A stretch of DNA of 64,000 nt from Mycobacteriales bacterium. GTDB taxonomy: Bacteria; Actinomycetota; Actinomycetes; Mycobacteriales; SCTD01. This document shows, piece after piece, positions 24,633 through 32,736 of the stretch. The translations under genes and the position numbers were made by a program. The stretch is from assembly GCA_030697205.1 (NCBI GenBank), contig JAUYQP010000040.1, forward strand, positions 1 to 64,000. The letters are read 5' to 3'. Positions within the stretch are counted from its first letter, which is position 1. Each line of letters starts with the position of its first letter. The notes beneath the pieces are model-generated. The model searched no databases, was not told the DNA's origin, and saw only the letters and a list, made by a program, of their open reading frames with translations.

Positions 24633-25364
24633 TCATGCTCCGGGCTCGGCGACGAGCAGCCGCAGCGGGGTCGTCATGGTGCTGCCGACCCAGCGGCTCA
24701 CGACCGCGGCGCCGTGGGCCATCCGCTCATCACCGACCTCGGGCAGGTAGAGCGAGCGCAGCAGCATCTGCGCAGTGTCAGCGGTGTCGAGCTCGACGAC
24801 GAAGCCGCGCTGCTCGTCGAGGACGGTCGTGAAGCCTGGCACGCCGTCGGTGAGCTCCGCGTCGTTGGGGTAGTCGAGTCCGCGCTGGCGCAGCGCGACG
24901 CACAGCCGCGCGAACCGCAGCAGGTCGCGCGGGGGCATCGGACCGGTGGTCGGCAGGAGCGCGACCAGCCGACCACCCGGTCGAAGCACGCGCCGGACCT
25001 CCACCAGCGTGGGGGCGAGCGGCACGAGCATGAGCGCCATCGACACGACGACGACGTCGACCGCGTCGTCGGCGACGGGCAGTCGCGTGGCGTCGCCCTG
25101 CACGACGGGAGCACCCTTGCGCGCGGCGAGCGCGAGCTCGGACGCGGACAGGTCGATCCCGACGTACGACGCGACGAGCCGCTCGGCGAGCGGCGCGCTG
25201 CCGCAGGCGAGGTCGAGCACGGCCGTGCCTCGGGGCACCGCGTCGGCGACCCAGTCGTAGGGCGTGCGCCCCCGGTCGTCACGGGCCCGGTCGAGCAGCT
25301 GCTCGGTGATGCCGGGGCGCTCCGCGTGGAAGTCGCCCAGGTAGTCGCGCCACGACGTCCGCAC
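24633..25364 (-). CDS. Class I SAM-dependent methyltransferase
   Basis: A 243-residue protein with motif I VLDLACGSAPLAERL, motif II YVGIDLSASELALA, and VVVVSMALMLVPLAPTLVEV with VLRPGGRLVALLP. Members of this ubiE/methyltransf_11 type act on small molecules or lipids; the substrate is unknown. Start GTG 25364. It is 7 bp from the AidB-like gene, so they are probably co-transcribed. Divergent from the hydrolase gene across 22 bp. Confidence 0.85.
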   Translation of the reverse strand: MRTSWRDYLGDFHAERPGITEQLLDRARDDRGRTPYDWVADAVPRGTAVLDLACGSAPLAERLVASYVGIDLSASELALAARKGAPVVQGDATRLPVADDAVDVVVVSMALMLVPLAPTLVEVRRVLRPGGRLVALLPTTGPMPPRDLLRFARLCVALRQRGLDYPNDAELTDGVPGFTTVLDEQRGFVVELDTADTAQMLLRSLYLPEVGDERMAHGAAVVSRWVGSTMTTPLRLLVAEPGA

Positions 25365-25386
25365 CCGCTCACCCTAGGGTCGGACC

Positions 25387-26211
25387 ATGCGACAGGTGCC
25401 GGTCGGTGAGCTGGTCTTCAACGTCCTCGACACAGGCGGGGAGGGGGACGCGGTCCTGCTGCTGCACGGCTTCCCGCAGACCTCGCACTCGTGGCGGCTC
25501 GTCGTCCCCCACCTGCACGGCTACCGGGTCGTCGCCCCCGACCAGCGTGGCTACTCCCCGGGTGCCCGGCCGCTCGACGTGGAGGACTACCGGCTGCCGC
25601 GGCTCGTCGAGGATGCCCTGGGCCTGCTCGACGCGCTCGGGATCGTTCGCGCTCATGTGGTGGGCCACGACTGGGGCGCGGCGGTCGCGTGGCAGCTCGG
25701 CGCCCGCCACCCGGACCGGGTGCGCACTCTGACGGCCGTGTCGGTTCCGCACCCGCGGGCGTTCGTCGAGGCGCTGCGCACCGACGACGACCAGCGGGCA
25801 CGCTCGCTCTACATGCGCGACTTCGCACGCCCGTCGTACGCCGTGGAGCTCCTGGCCGATGACGCCGCGGCCTTGCGGTCGCTGTTCGGGGAGTCGCCGT
25901 CCGCGGTCGACGTCGACGCGATGGTGCGCGCCGCGCGGGAGCCAGGAGCCCTGGACGCGTGGTTGCGGTGGTACGCCGCGCAGCGACTCGAGGACATCGG
26001 CGACACGCCCGCGGTGACGGTGCCAACGATGCACGTGTGGTCCGACCAGGACCGCGCGCTGGGTCGCGCCGGCGCCGAGGGCACCGCCGCGTGGTGCACA
26101 GGGCCCTACCGCTTCGAGGTGCTGCCCGGAGTCTGCCACTGGGTGCCGGAGGAGGCAGGCGACGACCTCGCCGGGCTGCTCCTGCCGCACCTCGCTCAGA
26201 CGCCGGGGTAG
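25387..26211 (+). CDS. Alpha/beta hydrolase, epoxide-hydrolase-like
   Basis: A 274-residue protein with the oxyanion-hole HGFPQTSHSWR, nucleophile elbow VGHDWGAAVAW (Asp nucleophile) and C-terminal His in VCHWVPEEA. The Asp nucleophile and HGFP/HDWG pair fit epoxide hydrolases or haloalkane-dehalogenase relatives. No signal peptide. Its 3' end overlaps the convergent flavin reductase gene by 16 bp. Confidence 0.85.
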   Translation: MRQVPVGELVFNVLDTGGEGDAVLLLHGFPQTSHSWRLVVPHLHGYRVVAPDQRGYSPGARPLDVEDYRLPRLVEDALGLLDALGIVRAHVVGHDWGAAVAWQLGARHPDRVRTLTAVSVPHPRAFVEALRTDDDQRARSLYMRDFARPSYAVELLADDAAALRSLFGESPSAVDVDAMVRAAREPGALDAWLRWYAAQRLEDIGDTPAVTVPTMHVWSDQDRALGRAGAEGTAAWCTGPYRFEVLPGVCHWVPEEAGDDLAGLLLPHLAQTPG

Positions 26212-26798
26212 ACCGACCCCTTCAGCAGCCCGGCGAGGTGGATCGCGTTGGAGCCGGTGCGGGCAGCCATCTCGGTCACGCTGTCGGGCACCTCGTCCTG
26301 CTCGACGAGGTCCTCGCCGAGGTAGTAGGCGAGCGGTACCGCGGCGAAGGTCAGGCCGAGCTCGGACAGCGCGGCCATCCCGATCCCGCCGACGTGGCGG
26401 GCACCGTCCTCGTTGCCGACGACCCCGACAACGCCGACCTTGCCGAACAGCGGGGTGCGCTGCGCGTCGTCCTTCTCGGACAGCACGGCGTTGAGCCGCT
26501 CGGCGACCTGGAGGTAGGGCGAGGCCGGCTGGCCGTTCCAGATCGGCGTGACGAGCAGCAGCACGTCGGCCTCGTCGACCCGCGCGCGCAGCGTCGGCCA
26601 CGTGTCGCCGTCGCCCTCGTCGGTCGCGGTGCCGGGGCGGACCAGGTGGTCCACCATCCGCAGCGACGAGGACTGCCAGCCGGCGTCGGCGAAGGGCTGC
26701 AGGAGCACATCGGCGAGCCGGGCGGCGCTGGACGGCGCAGGCGAGGGCTTCAGCGTGCAGACGAGGGCGAGGGCGGTCATCGGGCCAGAGATGCTCAT
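26196..26798 (-). CDS. NADPH-dependent FMN reductase / flavodoxin-fold protein
   Basis: A 200-residue protein with a flavodoxin-like fold: strand TALALVCTLKPSPAPSSAA with the phosphate-binding loop, VLLLVTPIWNGQPASPYLQ, and FGKVGVVGVVGNEDGARHVG. It probably reduces FMN or quinones with NAD(P)H. ATG 26798 is chosen with AGGGG upstream; ATG 26780 is an alternative. It is head-to-head with the EEP-family gene. Confidence 0.8.
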   Translation of the reverse strand: MSISGPMTALALVCTLKPSPAPSSAARLADVLLQPFADAGWQSSSLRMVDHLVRPGTATDEGDGDTWPTLRARVDEADVLLLVTPIWNGQPASPYLQVAERLNAVLSEKDDAQRTPLFGKVGVVGVVGNEDGARHVGGIGMAALSELGLTFAAVPLAYYLGEDLVEQDEVPDSVTEMAARTGSNAIHLAGLLKGSVYPGV

Positions 26799-26876
26799 GG
26801 CGTGGCCCCTACCCCCCGATCACCCGCTGACTCTCCTGTCGGCGCCGGGCGAGACCACGGCGATAGCGTCTGCCAG

Positions 26877-27641
26877 GTGCGCCTCGCGACCCTGAACCTG
26901 CTGCACGGCCGCTCCATCACCGACTTCGCGTGCGACCCCGGCCGCCTGCGCGACTCCGTCACCGAGCTCGACGCGGACGTCCTCGGCCTGCAGGAGGTCG
27001 ACCGCGCGCAGCCGCGCTCGGACCTGCGCGACCTCACCGCCGAGGTCGCCGAGGCGGGCGGTGCGGTCGCGTGGCGCTTCGTGCCGGCTCTGGTCGGGAC
27101 CCCCGGCGAGGTCTGGCGCGCGGCCACGGATGCGGACCTCGACGAGACCTCCGCGTCGTACGGCGTGGGGCTGGTCTCGAGGTTCCCCGTCCTGGACTGG
27201 CGCGTCGTCACCCTGCCCGCCGCCCCGGTGAAGAGCCCGATCATGCTGCCGGGCACCCGGAAGTGGATCCTGCTGCAGGACGAGCCGCGGATCGGTCTCG
27301 CCGCGGTCGTCGAGACGCCGCTCGGCGTGATGACCATCGCGACCACGCACCTGTCGTTCGTGCCGGTCTGGAACGGCGTGCAGCTCCGCAAGCTGCTCGC
27401 GGCGCTCGCGGACCTGCCGGGGCCGAAGGTGCTGCTGGGCGACCTCAACATGCCGCCGCCGTTCCCGCAGCTGCTGTCGGGCGGATGGCGATCACTGGCG
27501 AGCGCCCCGACCTACCCGAGCAACGGGCCGCGCATCCAACTCGACCACGTGCTGGGTCACGGCAACCTGCCGCCGGTGCGCAGGGTCTCGACGCCGCCGC
27601 TGCCCGTGTCGGACCACCGGGCCCTCGCGATCGACCTCTGA
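26877..27641 (+). CDS. Endonuclease/exonuclease/phosphatase-family protein
   Basis: A 254-residue protein of the EEP superfamily: ATLNLLHGR, VLGLQEVDRAQPRSD (metal Glu), TTHLSFVPVWN, VLLGDLNMPP and PVSDHRALAIDL (catalytic Asp-His). No signal peptide, so cytoplasmic; DNA, RNA or phosphoester substrates are all possible. Start GTG 26877 with a poor ribosome site. The stop runs directly into the CCCCG repeat tract. Confidence 0.85.
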   Translation: MRLATLNLLHGRSITDFACDPGRLRDSVTELDADVLGLQEVDRAQPRSDLRDLTAEVAEAGGAVAWRFVPALVGTPGEVWRAATDADLDETSASYGVGLVSRFPVLDWRVVTLPAAPVKSPIMLPGTRKWILLQDEPRIGLAAVVETPLGVMTIATTHLSFVPVWNGVQLRKLLAALADLPGPKVLLGDLNMPPPFPQLLSGGWRSLASAPTYPSNGPRIQLDHVLGHGNLPPVRRVSTPPLPVSDHRALAIDL

Positions 27642-27694
27642 CCGCCCCGCCCCGCCCCGCCCCGCCCCGCCCCGCCCCGCCCCGCCCCGCCCCG
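27642..27694. repeat. CCCCG pentanucleotide microsatellite
   Basis: Eleven G residues spaced every five bases (27644 to 27694) separated by four C, beginning one base after the EEP-family stop codon. Copy number is likely unstable by slippage. It is outside any credible gene. Confidence 0.95.
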
Positions 27695-27698
27695 GCTC

Positions 27699-27757
27699 GA
27701 TTGGGTGGCTCTTGGCGGCGTGTCGCAGTCCGCCACGCCGATGAAACCCGCCCAATC
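27699..27757. repeat. Nested inverted repeat (possible cruciform or bidirectional terminator)
   Basis: Outer arms gattgggtgg (27699-27708) and ccgcccaatc (27748-27757) pair at 9 of 10 positions plus one G-T. Inside them cggcgtg (27716-27722) and cacgccg (27734-27740) pair perfectly. It lies between the convergent EEP and subtilase genes and may end transcription from the plus-strand gene. Confidence 0.7.
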
Positions 27758-27760
27758 CCA

Positions 27761-27826
27761 GGCGGGCGGGTGGGCGGGTGGGTGGGCGGGTGGGCGGGTG
27801 GGTGAGCGGGGGGCGGGGGGCGGGGC
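27761..27826. repeat. G-rich tract with quadruplex potential
   Basis: A run of GGGC, GGGT and GGGG groups separated by single bases, e.g. gggcgggtgggtgggcgggt. More than four GGG groups are within 30 bases on the plus strand, enough for an intramolecular G-quadruplex. It lies in the gap between the convergent genes, next to the CCCCG tract. The remaining bases 27827-27850 hold nothing else I recognise. Confidence 0.85.
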
Positions 27827-27850
27827 GCCCGGACAGGCCCGGACATGCCG

Positions 27851-27879
27851 CGGGGCCGCACCGTGACGGTGCGGCCCCG
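27851..27879 (-). terminator. Hairpin terminator after subtilase gene
   Basis: A perfect 13-bp stem (cggggccgcaccg with cggtgcggccccg) closed by a 3-base loop, 38 bp downstream of the subtilase stop on the minus strand. Confidence 0.8.
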
Positions 27880-27917
27880 TGGAGTCCGTTCGGGCGGGCG
27901 GGTCGGCCCGCTGCGGG

Positions 27918-29384
27918 TCAGCTCTGCGACGTACGGCTCTTGTTGCCCTTGTCGTCCCAGTCCAGCGCCCACTTCTTCTTGGCCATCGCCTTGTTGGCGG
28001 TGAAGCAGGACTCCGCGCCGGGCTTCTTGGCCAGGCACAGGGCGACCTTGCTGGCCTTGATCGCGTCGACGAAGCCCCAGCCGTAGCTGTGGTCCTTGCC
28101 CGTGTCGCCGAGGTCGGTGACGGTGCGCTCGATGACCTCGTTGAGCTGGGTCGGGGTGAGCTTCGGGTTGGCCTCGGCGAGCAGCGCGAGGACGCCGGCG
28201 ACGTGGGGGGTCGCCATCGACGTGCCGGAGATCGAGGCGTAGAACGGCGCGGCCGCACCCAACCGGGACTCGGGGACGTAGCTCGCGAGGGCCGCCTTGG
28301 CCGCGGTGATGGACGAGCCCGGGGCGGCGACATCGACCTGGTAGCCGCGGCTCGAGAACGACGAGACGCCGAACGGCTTGGTCTTGATGGTCGAGGCGAC
28401 GGTGAGCACCTCGCCGGTCGCGCCGGGCCAGCCGACGGTCTGGTCAGCCGGACCGTCGTTGCTGGCCGCGAACGTGAAGAGCAGGCCGCGGCGCGACGCC
28501 GCCCGGATGATCTGGATGGTCGGCTCGACGTCGGGGTCGTCGACCTCGTAGATGCTCCACGAGTTGGACACGATCTTGATCTTGAGCTCGTCGCTGTGCT
28601 CGACGATGTGCTCGATCGCGACCATGGCGTTCTGCTCCCAGCCGAGGTCGGCCGCGGTCTGGGTGGCGCCGGCGATCTTGTAGGTCACGAGCTCGGCGCC
28701 GGGGGCGACGCCTGTCATGTCCTCCTCGAGGCCGGCGTCGAGGGCGGCCTGGCCCTGGCCGGCGACGGTCGACGCGACGTGGGTGCCATGGCCGCTCTCG
28801 TCGATGCTGCCGTACTGCTCGGTCAGCTCGAAGGCCTCCTGGCCGTAGAGGCCGTCCTGCACGGGCTCGGTCAGCCAGGCGAACTCGGTGTTGTAGGCGT
28901 GCAGCAGGTTGGCGAAGTCGGGGTGGGTGCCGTCGATGCCGGTGTCGATGACCGCGACCCGCACGCCCTTGCCGGTCAAGCCGAGGCCCTTGGGCTTCGG
29001 GGCGCGCACGGTCGGGACGCCGAGCGCCGCCTTGCTCTTGTCGAGGTTGAGCTTGATGCCGTGGTCTTCCTGCAGGCGTACGACGCCCGGCAGCGCAGCC
29101 AACGCGCGGAAGGCGCTGCTGGGCGCGACCACGGCGACCTGCGGCACGATCCGGAACGGGTGCGCCTTGACGACACCGGCGGCGAAGATCGCCGTGAGGT
29201 CCGCCGCCGTCGCGGTGGAGGACAGCTCGACGAACCCGCGCTGCATCCCGCCGTCGAGCAGCGACTCCTCGATGGGCGCGAGGCGCAGCGGCGCGGGCGC
29301 AGCGCTGGGCGCGGCGAGTGCGGCCGCCCCGCCGCAGACGAGGGCGGCGGAGGCGATCAGGGCGGTGGGCAGGCGGCGCGACAC
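27918..29384 (-). CDS. Secreted subtilisin-family (S8) serine protease
   Basis: A 488-residue preproenzyme. GTG 29384, with GGAG upstream, starts a signal peptide (RRLPTALIASAALVCGGAAA). A propeptide follows (about 45-125). The catalytic triad is Asp in VAVIDTGIDGTHPDF, His in DESGHGTHVAST and Ser in SISGTSMATPHVAG, with oxyanion Asn in FTFAASNDGP. The last 40 residues carry two cysteines and a Lys-rich end (KKKWALDWDDKGNKSRTSQS). It is the 3'-most gene of a minus-strand run that begins with adnA, after a 63-bp gap. Confidence 0.93.
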   Translation of the reverse strand: MSRRLPTALIASAALVCGGAAALAAPSAAPAPLRLAPIEESLLDGGMQRGFVELSSTATAADLTAIFAAGVVKAHPFRIVPQVAVVAPSSAFRALAALPGVVRLQEDHGIKLNLDKSKAALGVPTVRAPKPKGLGLTGKGVRVAVIDTGIDGTHPDFANLLHAYNTEFAWLTEPVQDGLYGQEAFELTEQYGSIDESGHGTHVASTVAGQGQAALDAGLEEDMTGVAPGAELVTYKIAGATQTAADLGWEQNAMVAIEHIVEHSDELKIKIVSNSWSIYEVDDPDVEPTIQIIRAASRRGLLFTFAASNDGPADQTVGWPGATGEVLTVASTIKTKPFGVSSFSSRGYQVDVAAPGSSITAAKAALASYVPESRLGAAAPFYASISGTSMATPHVAGVLALLAEANPKLTPTQLNEVIERTVTDLGDTGKDHSYGWGFVDAIKASKVALCLAKKPGAESCFTANKAMAKKKWALDWDDKGNKSRTSQS

Positions 29385-29447
29385 AGGTGCTCCTGGGATC
29401 GGGGGCTGTCCAGCGCTACTTCGACGCCCCACCCGCGCGTTCCTGCC

Positions 29448-32400
29448 TCACAGCAGAGTGAGCGGCTCCGCCTTGACATCGCCGCGCAGGAGCGCCTCCA
29501 GCGCGGCCCGGCCGGGCAGGTCGTCGTGGACGACCTCTGTGGCGGTGCGGACGTAGAGGAAGGACGCGTCGACGGCTGACGGCTCGACTCCGGCGAGCGC
29601 AGCCCAGGCGAGGCGGTAGACGGCCAGCTGCAGCGGGTCGGCGGCCTCGCGGCCGGTCTTCCAGTCGACGACCTTCCACCGGCCGTCACCCAGCGCGTAG
29701 ACCGCGTCGATGCGGCCGCGCACGACCCGACCGGCGAGCGGCAGCGCGAAGGGCGCCTCGACCGCGTACGGCCGCAGCGACGCCCACGGCGAGGCGAGGA
29801 AGGCCTCCTGCAGCGCGGCGAGGTCCTCGTCGGTGCCGACCGCGTCGTCCTCCGCCCCCGGCAGCTCGTCGGCGTCGAGCAGCGGGCGGGCGTCGAACAG
29901 CGTCTCCACCCAGGCGTGGAAGCGGGTCCCGCGCCGGGCCGCCGGAGCCGGGGGCCGGGGCATCGGCCGGGCGAGCTCGCGGGCGAAGCCGTCAGGGTCG
30001 GCCTGCAGCCGGACGACCTGCGACGCCGACAGCGACGCGGGCAGTCGCACCTCCCGCACCGCAGAGCGCGCGGCCCGCTCCTCGTCGAGCAGCAGCGCGG
30101 CCTCCCGGTCGAGCCGGGCCAGCTCCTCGCGCTCCCACGACAGCAGGCCGGTGTCCTCCTCGAGCGGCTGCCGTGCGGCGAGCAGCGCGACGTCGTCACG
30201 GACCTGCGCGGCGGCGGCCTGCCGCCGGGCCAGCGGCTCCGGGGCGTAGGGCGCCGGCCAGACGTGGTCGGCCGCCTCGACGAGCAGCGGGTTGCCCGCG
30301 TCGGCGTCGACCTCCTCGACCCAGGCCGCGACGTCGCCGTGGCCGGCGAGCGCGTGCTCGCGCAGCTCGGCGAGGAACGGCGACGGCCCCCGGGGCCGCT
30401 TCTGGGTGGGTCCCCACCAGTGACCGCTGCCGACGAGCAGCCGGCGCGCGCGGGTGAAGGCGACGTAGCCGAGCCTGCGCTCCTCCCGCTCGAGGTGCTC
30501 GCGACAGGCGACGTCGTACGACGACACCGCCGCCTTGTCGAGCTCCTCGTCGAGCGTGGGCTGGTCGAGCGCGTCCCCGCGCAGCGGCCCGGGCAGGACC
30601 GCCGCCGTCGTGGTCCACCGTCCCTTGAGGGTGTCGGCCGGGAACACGCCCTTGGTGAGGTCGGGGCAGACGACGACGTCCCACTCGAGGCCCTTGGCGC
30701 GGTGGGCGGTGAGCAGCTGCACAGCGTCGGCGCCGCTGGGCGCGACGGCGTCGAGGCCGCGCTCGTGCTCCTCGGCGGCCCGCAGGAAGGAGAGGAACGA
30801 CGTCAGCGAGGTCTCGCCGTCGAGGTCGGAGAAGCCCGCAACGACGTCGAGGAACGCCGACAGCGACTCGCGACGGCGGGCCTCCACCGCCTCCGGCGAG
30901 GCGGCCAGCTCGACGTCGAGACCGCTCACCTCGACGACCCGGTGGACCAGGTCGAGCAGCGGCTCGCCGCGGTGGGCGCGCAGGTGGCGCAGCTCGGCGG
31001 CGAGGGCGGTGACGCGCTGCAGTCCCTCGAGCGACCAGCCCTGGTGACCGGGCCGGTCGAGGACGTCGGCGAGCGAGACGACGTCACACGGGTCGATGCC
31101 GGCCACCGCCTCCTCGAGCGCGGTGTCATCGACGTCGAGGTCGGTCTCGTCGAGCTCGGGCGGCTCGACGTCGTCGAGGCCCGGGTCGCGCACACCGCTG
31201 ACGAGCATCTCCTTGCCGCGCCGCCCGAGCTGGGCGAGGTCGCGCACGCCGAGCCGCCAGCGCGGGCCGGTGAGCAGCCGCAGCAGCGCGGCGTTGGCCG
31301 TCGGCTCCTCGACCACCTCGAGGGTCGCGACGACGTCGGCGACCTCCGGCAGCTGCAGCAGGCCCCCGAGACCGACGACCTCGACGGGCACGCCCCGCGC
31401 CGCGAGCACGGCATGCAGGTCGGCGAAGTCCTTGCGGGCCCGCACGAGCACGGCGATCTCGCCCCACGTGGTGCCCTCGGCGTGGGCGGCCTCGACCTGG
31501 TCGGCGACCCACTCGACCTCGTCGCGCCAGGTCTCGTGCAGCGCCGTGACGACCCGGCCCAGCTCCGCCTTCGCCGACGGGGCGCGCAGCTCGACGACGG
31601 TGTGCCGGGACCGCAGGGCGTCGGCGACCCGGTTGGCCAGCTGCAGCAGCCGGCCCCCGGAGCGCTGGTTGACCGACAGGCTGAAGACCGGGGCGCGCTC
31701 CCCCGCGGCGAAGTGCTCGGGGAAGCCGTCGAGGTTGGACACCGACGCGCCGCGCCAGCCGTAGATGGCCTGGCACGGGTCCCCGACGGCGGTGACGGGG
31801 TGCCCGCCGAAGAGCCCGACCAGCATCCGTCGCTGGGCGACGGAGGTGTCCTGGTACTCGTCGAGCAGCACCACACAAGCGGCCGCCCGCTCCAGCTCGG
31901 CGACCTCGGGCACGTCCTCCGCGAGCCGGGCGGCGAGTGCGACCTGGTCGCCGAAGTCGACCGCGTCGAGGTCGCGCTTGGCGTCGCGGTAGGAGAGCAC
32001 CAGCTCGGCCAGCTCGGCCCGCTGGCGGGCCGCCCCGGCGTACTTCATGAGGGTGTCGCAGTGGGTCTTGTGGCCCTTCTGCCCGGCGGCGTCGGCGCAG
32101 CGCTGCTCGAGCAGGGCCGTCCACGTGGCGTCCCAGGCGACCAGGTCGGCCGGGTCGACGAGGTGCTCGGACAGCTCGGCGTCGAGCGAGACGAGCTCGC
32201 CGACGAGCATCGACATGGGCCTGGTCAGCGACACGACCGGGCCGCGGTGGCGCCGCAGGACACGGGCGGCGAGCTGGTAGCGCGTGGCGTCGGCGAGCAG
32301 CCGGGCGCGCGGCTCGACGCCAAGCCGGAGCCCGTGCTCGGTCACGAGCCGGCCGGCATAGGAGTGGTACGTCGAGACCACCGGCTCGCCGGAGTCGTCG

Positions 32401-32687
32401 TCTACCGGGCTGTCGGCGCGGGTCGCGAGGCCCGCCTTGGCGAGGGCCTTGGTGACGCGTCCGGCCAGCTCGGCCGCGGCCTTGTTGGTGAAGGTGAGGC
32501 CGAGGACCCGCTCGGGCTCGACCTGCCCGGTGCCGACCAGCCAGACGACCCGGGCGGCCATGACGGTGGTCTTGCCCGAGCCGGCGCCCGCGACGATGAG
32601 GCCGGGGGCGAGCGGCGCGGTGACGGCCGCGAGCTGCTCGTCGGTGAAGGGCACGTCGAGCAGGCGGCACAGGTCGTCGGGAGTCAT
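29448..32687 (-). CDS. adnB: AdnB helicase-nuclease subunit
   Basis: A 1079-residue protein starting at ATG 32687 (MTPDDLCRLLDVPF). UvrD-type motor: Walker A VAGAGSGKTTVMAARV, VVLLDEYQDTSVAQRR, HRAKGLEWDVVVCPDL and YVAFTRARRLLVGSG. The C-terminus is a RecB-type PD-(D/E)XK nuclease, GRIDAVYALGDGRWKVVDWK. No Fe-S cysteine cluster is visible in it. AdnA-AdnB is the two-motor, two-nuclease complex that resects DNA ends in mycobacteria. Gene order AdnA then AdnB on one strand, 49 bp apart, is as in Rv3202c-Rv3201c. Confidence 0.92.
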   Translation of the reverse strand: MTPDDLCRLLDVPFTDEQLAAVTAPLAPGLIVAGAGSGKTTVMAARVVWLVGTGQVEPERVLGLTFTNKAAAELAGRVTKALAKAGLATRADSPVDDDSGEPVVSTYHSYAGRLVTEHGLRLGVEPRARLLADATRYQLAARVLRRHRGPVVSLTRPMSMLVGELVSLDAELSEHLVDPADLVAWDATWTALLEQRCADAAGQKGHKTHCDTLMKYAGAARQRAELAELVLSYRDAKRDLDAVDFGDQVALAARLAEDVPEVAELERAAACVVLLDEYQDTSVAQRRMLVGLFGGHPVTAVGDPCQAIYGWRGASVSNLDGFPEHFAAGERAPVFSLSVNQRSGGRLLQLANRVADALRSRHTVVELRAPSAKAELGRVVTALHETWRDEVEWVADQVEAAHAEGTTWGEIAVLVRARKDFADLHAVLAARGVPVEVVGLGGLLQLPEVADVVATLEVVEEPTANAALLRLLTGPRWRLGVRDLAQLGRRGKEMLVSGVRDPGLDDVEPPELDETDLDVDDTALEEAVAGIDPCDVVSLADVLDRPGHQGWSLEGLQRVTALAAELRHLRAHRGEPLLDLVHRVVEVSGLDVELAASPEAVEARRRESLSAFLDVVAGFSDLDGETSLTSFLSFLRAAEEHERGLDAVAPSGADAVQLLTAHRAKGLEWDVVVCPDLTKGVFPADTLKGRWTTTAAVLPGPLRGDALDQPTLDEELDKAAVSSYDVACREHLEREERRLGYVAFTRARRLLVGSGHWWGPTQKRPRGPSPFLAELREHALAGHGDVAAWVEEVDADAGNPLLVEAADHVWPAPYAPEPLARRQAAAAQVRDDVALLAARQPLEEDTGLLSWEREELARLDREAALLLDEERAARSAVREVRLPASLSASQVVRLQADPDGFARELARPMPRPPAPAARRGTRFHAWVETLFDARPLLDADELPGAEDDAVGTDEDLAALQEAFLASPWASLRPYAVEAPFALPLAGRVVRGRIDAVYALGDGRWKVVDWKTGREAADPLQLAVYRLAWAALAGVEPSAVDASFLYVRTATEVVHDDLPGRAALEALLRGDVKAEPLTLL

Positions 32688-32736
32688 GCGGGGTCCCCGG
32701 CGCGTCGTGAGCGCAGCGAGGGACGTGCTGGGGTGC

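Noticed and set aside
23000-26211. AidB-methyltransferase-hydrolase as a biosynthetic cluster
   Set aside because: The hydrolase is divergent and no synthase or scaffold enzyme is present; the genes are unrelated in family.
27643-27693. CCCCG tract as a CRISPR or coding repeat
   Set aside because: The five-base period has no spacers, and no gene with codon structure covers it.
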